Positions 62,286-64,000 of a DNA stretch of 64,000 nt are shown here, one piece after another (position 1 is the stretch's first letter; each line of letters starts with the position of its first letter). The notes below the pieces were generated by a model. The model made no database searches, was not told the origin of the DNA, and saw nothing but the letters and a program-made list of their open reading frames with translations. Position numbers and translations under genes: made by a program. The stretch covers positions 1 to 64,000 of the forward strand of contig NZ_JBAFWZ010000001.1 of assembly GCF_036662795.1 (NCBI RefSeq). Reading direction: 5' to 3'. The stretch is from Lysinibacillus_B sp036662795. Lineage in GTDB: Bacteria > Bacillota > Bacilli > Bacillales_A > Planococcaceae.

Positions 62286-63502
62286 ATGAAATCATTTCAT
62301 TGGGATGGAAATTTAAAGATTCGCTTAGTTGGGGAGACAATATTTAATTTATTTTACTGGATGTACTTCCCTTTTATGGCGGTGTACTTTAGTCAGTCTT
62401 TAGGACTTGGATTGGCTGGATTATTAATGATACTTCCGCCGATAATTAGTTTAGTTTTTAACTTAATTGGTGGATATTTAGCGGACAGCATTGGAAGAAG
62501 GCCTTTAATGCTAGCCGGTGCAGCTATTCAAACTCTCGTGTTTGGTGTTTTTGCTATGTCAGCCTCCCCATGGTTAGATTATGTGGCGTTTTTAGCAATA
62601 GGCATGGGGGGGCATTATATAAACCTGCAAGTGAAGCGATGGTAGCAGACCTTGTAGAAGAACCCTATCGTAAGAAAGTATTTGCCACATTTATAACCTT
62701 TAATAATATTGGTGCCGTACTAGGTCCAATTATTGGCGCCATATTGTTCTTTGAATATCGATCAATCTTGTTATGGAGCCTTACAGTAATACTACTCCTT
62801 TATACATTACTTATTTTTATAAAGATTGAAGAAACAAATCCAGGACAACCATCAGTTGAGAGGTATTCCACAATATCATTGTTAAGGGATCAATGGAGTA
62901 GCTATAGAAATATTTTTAATAATATATATTTCATGTATTACATTATAGCGGGGGTATTTTCGGTGATGGCGATTATGCAGCTAGACTTGTATTTAGCTGT
63001 TTATATTTCAGAATCTGTTCCGCTACAAACATTGTTCTCGTGGAGTGGGTGGTCCTATGAAATAGGAGGAACGAATGCTTTAGGGTTGATGCTTGGGGTA
63101 AATGGGCTATTATTTGTGTTTTTTATCCTTCCTGTATCTAATTTGCTAAAAAAGTGGTCTGACCGTAATGTATTTATTCTTTCGGGTTTATTGGCAGGCC
63201 TCGGTATGTTCGCGGTAGGGTTTACAACAAATATTTGGTTACTCCTATTATTAACAGTCATTTTTACCTTTGGCGAAATTGTAAAGGCACCCGTCCTATA
63301 TAATTTTGTGAGTACACATGCACCAAAAGAAGCGAGGGGGCAATACATGGGGGCAGCGAATCTCCAGTTTACTATTGGACGTTTTTTTGCACCAATCACC
63401 ATTATTGCTTCAGCATGGCTGCCACCAATAGGTATATTTGGGATCATTCTTGGGTGTTCTGTTATTAGCTTAATGTACTATATAAAACTCTATAAAGATT
63501 AA
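62286..63502 (+). pseudogene. MFS transporter gene frameshifted in a run of seven G
   Basis: The first frame gives 119 residues of an MFS N-terminus (helices 1-4, LADSIGRRPLM motif) and ends at TAG 62643-62645. The second frame carries the rest, from ALYKPASEAMVADLV on, to 63502. The break is at the run of seven G at 62606-62612. Eight G would read GMGGALYKPASEAM through in one frame and give about 405 residues. Either a sequence error, an inactivating mutation or a phase-variable homopolymer. AAAGGAG precedes ATG 62286. Confidence 0.88.
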
Positions 63503-63546
63503 TACCCGAAATAGAAAAGGTTTTGCCTTTTCTATTTCGGGTATTA
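63501..63546. terminator. Strong perfect hairpin after the MFS gene
   Basis: A perfect 20-bp inverted repeat, 63501-63520 against 63526-63545, with a 5-nt loop. The T tract is short but the stem is very stable. Confidence 0.75.
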
Positions 63547-63649
63547 GTATGGTATATATAAGTACTATTAAAATAGAAAGGCATATGTAGGGAAGTGTTT
63601 TACAGTTTATAAAATGCTTCAACTGCTATGTGTCAAGAGGGGGATAAGG

Positions 63650-64000
63650 ATGGAGGAAGAAAAATATTGCTGGGAATCACGTGTGTTTCGTTCAAGTCGT
63701 GTATTTCCTAATGATTTTAACAATCACAACACATTATTTGGTGGACGATTAATCAGTGATATGGACCAAGTAGCTTCGATATCAGCAGCAAAGCATAGCC
63801 GAAAGGAATGTGTAACAGCATCAGTAGATACAGTAGAATTTTTACATCCTATACGACCAGAGGAAGCTGTTACATTTGAATCATTCGTTATTTGGACAGG
63901 TACGAGCTCTATGGAAATTTTCATTAAGGTACATACTGAAAACTTATTAACAGGAGCAACGAAAATTGCTGCAATTGCTTACTTTACGTTTATTGCCCTT
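63650..64000 (+). CDS. Acyl-CoA thioesterase (YkhA-like), cut by the window end
   Basis: 117 residues visible with no stop before the end of the window. Single hotdog domain: RVFPNDFNNHNTLFGGRLIS carries the catalytic Asn-His-x-x-x-x-Gly-Gly pattern. ASVDTVEFLHPIRPEEAV and SSMEIFIKVHTEN follow. It hydrolyses acyl-CoA to free acid and CoA. AGAGGGGG precedes the ATG. The C-terminal part (usually about 50 further residues) lies outside. Confidence 0.9.
   Translation, partial: MEEEKYCWESRVFRSSRVFPNDFNNHNTLFGGRLISDMDQVASISAAKHSRKECVTASVDTVEFLHPIRPEEAVTFESFVIWTGTSSMEIFIKVHTENLLTGATKIAAIAYFTFIAL

Noticed and set aside
1..64000. CRISPR arrays, tRNA or rRNA genes, IS elements, prophage
   Set aside because: No repeat-spacer pattern, cloverleaf, rRNA-like stretch, transposase or phage structural gene was found.

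Overview
This is a chromosomal segment of a low-GC, endospore-lineage Firmicute. Gene order follows the Bacillus subtilis spoIIIA-accBC-yqhY-nusB-folD-xseAB-ispA-dxs-tlyA-argR-recN-spoIVB-spo0A-bkd-yqiW-yqjA-yqjCDE block. The divergent and shortened spoIIIA genes, the absence of ptb/buk/bkdR beside bkd, and the methylmalonyl-CoA mutase genes in the bkd operon suggest the Lysinibacillus/Solibacillus side of Bacillales (Planococcaceae). That placement is inference. No rRNA, tRNA, insertion sequence, prophage or CRISPR array was seen.

Layout. 1-4.9 kb: a vitamin B6-type ECF transporter S component divergent from a pyridoxine kinase, a nitronate monooxygenase-like flavoprotein, and an ECF sigma/anti-sigma pair. 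5.0-7.6 kb: a reduced spoIIIA operon with AC to AH only and several shortened members. 7.8-10.7 kb: accB, accC and yqhY. 10.8-16.2 kb: an acetyltransferase, the glycerol operon glpD-glpF-glpK and a membrane protein, lying between yqhY and nusB where B. subtilis has none of them. 16.5-27.7 kb: housekeeping genes (nusB, folD, xseA, xseB, ispA, dxs, tlyA, argR, recN) followed by spoIVB and spo0A. The spo0A frame is broken by an apparent one-base deletion that cuts off the last 44 residues. 28.4-31.0 kb: a FapA/DUF342 protein, a glycerophosphodiesterase and a DUF2627 protein.

31.2-46.1 kb is a catabolic region: leucine dehydrogenase, the complete branched-chain 2-oxoacid dehydrogenase (lpdV, bkdAA, bkdAB, bkdB), both methylmalonyl-CoA mutase subunits and the chaperone GTPase meaB. 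After a bacilliredoxin, a YqjA-type membrane protein and a 31-residue Prli42 gene come methylmalonyl-CoA epimerase and the carboxyltransferase subunit. Together these can carry valine and isoleucine carbon to propionyl-CoA and then succinyl-CoA. 46.2-64 kb is more mixed: a coiled-coil protein, an M20 peptidase, a CheW-like protein, a TetR/SDR divergent pair with a perfect palindrome between them, a RodA/FtsW protein, a Nudix hydrolase, a methyltransferase, mqo, a universal stress protein, argS behind a T-box with an apparent CGC (Arg) specifier, an MFS transporter, a type I toxin-antitoxin module (36-residue holin-like toxin plus antisense RNA), an AraC/GyrI-type regulator, a second MFS gene frameshifted at a run of seven G, and the 5' part of an acyl-CoA thioesterase.

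The strongest points for follow-up are the spo0A frameshift, the reduced SpoIIIA complex (no AA or AB, AF lacking its soluble domain, AG lacking its large insertion), and the unannotated type I toxin-antitoxin locus. Both frameshifts look like loss of one G, so read-level checking comes first.
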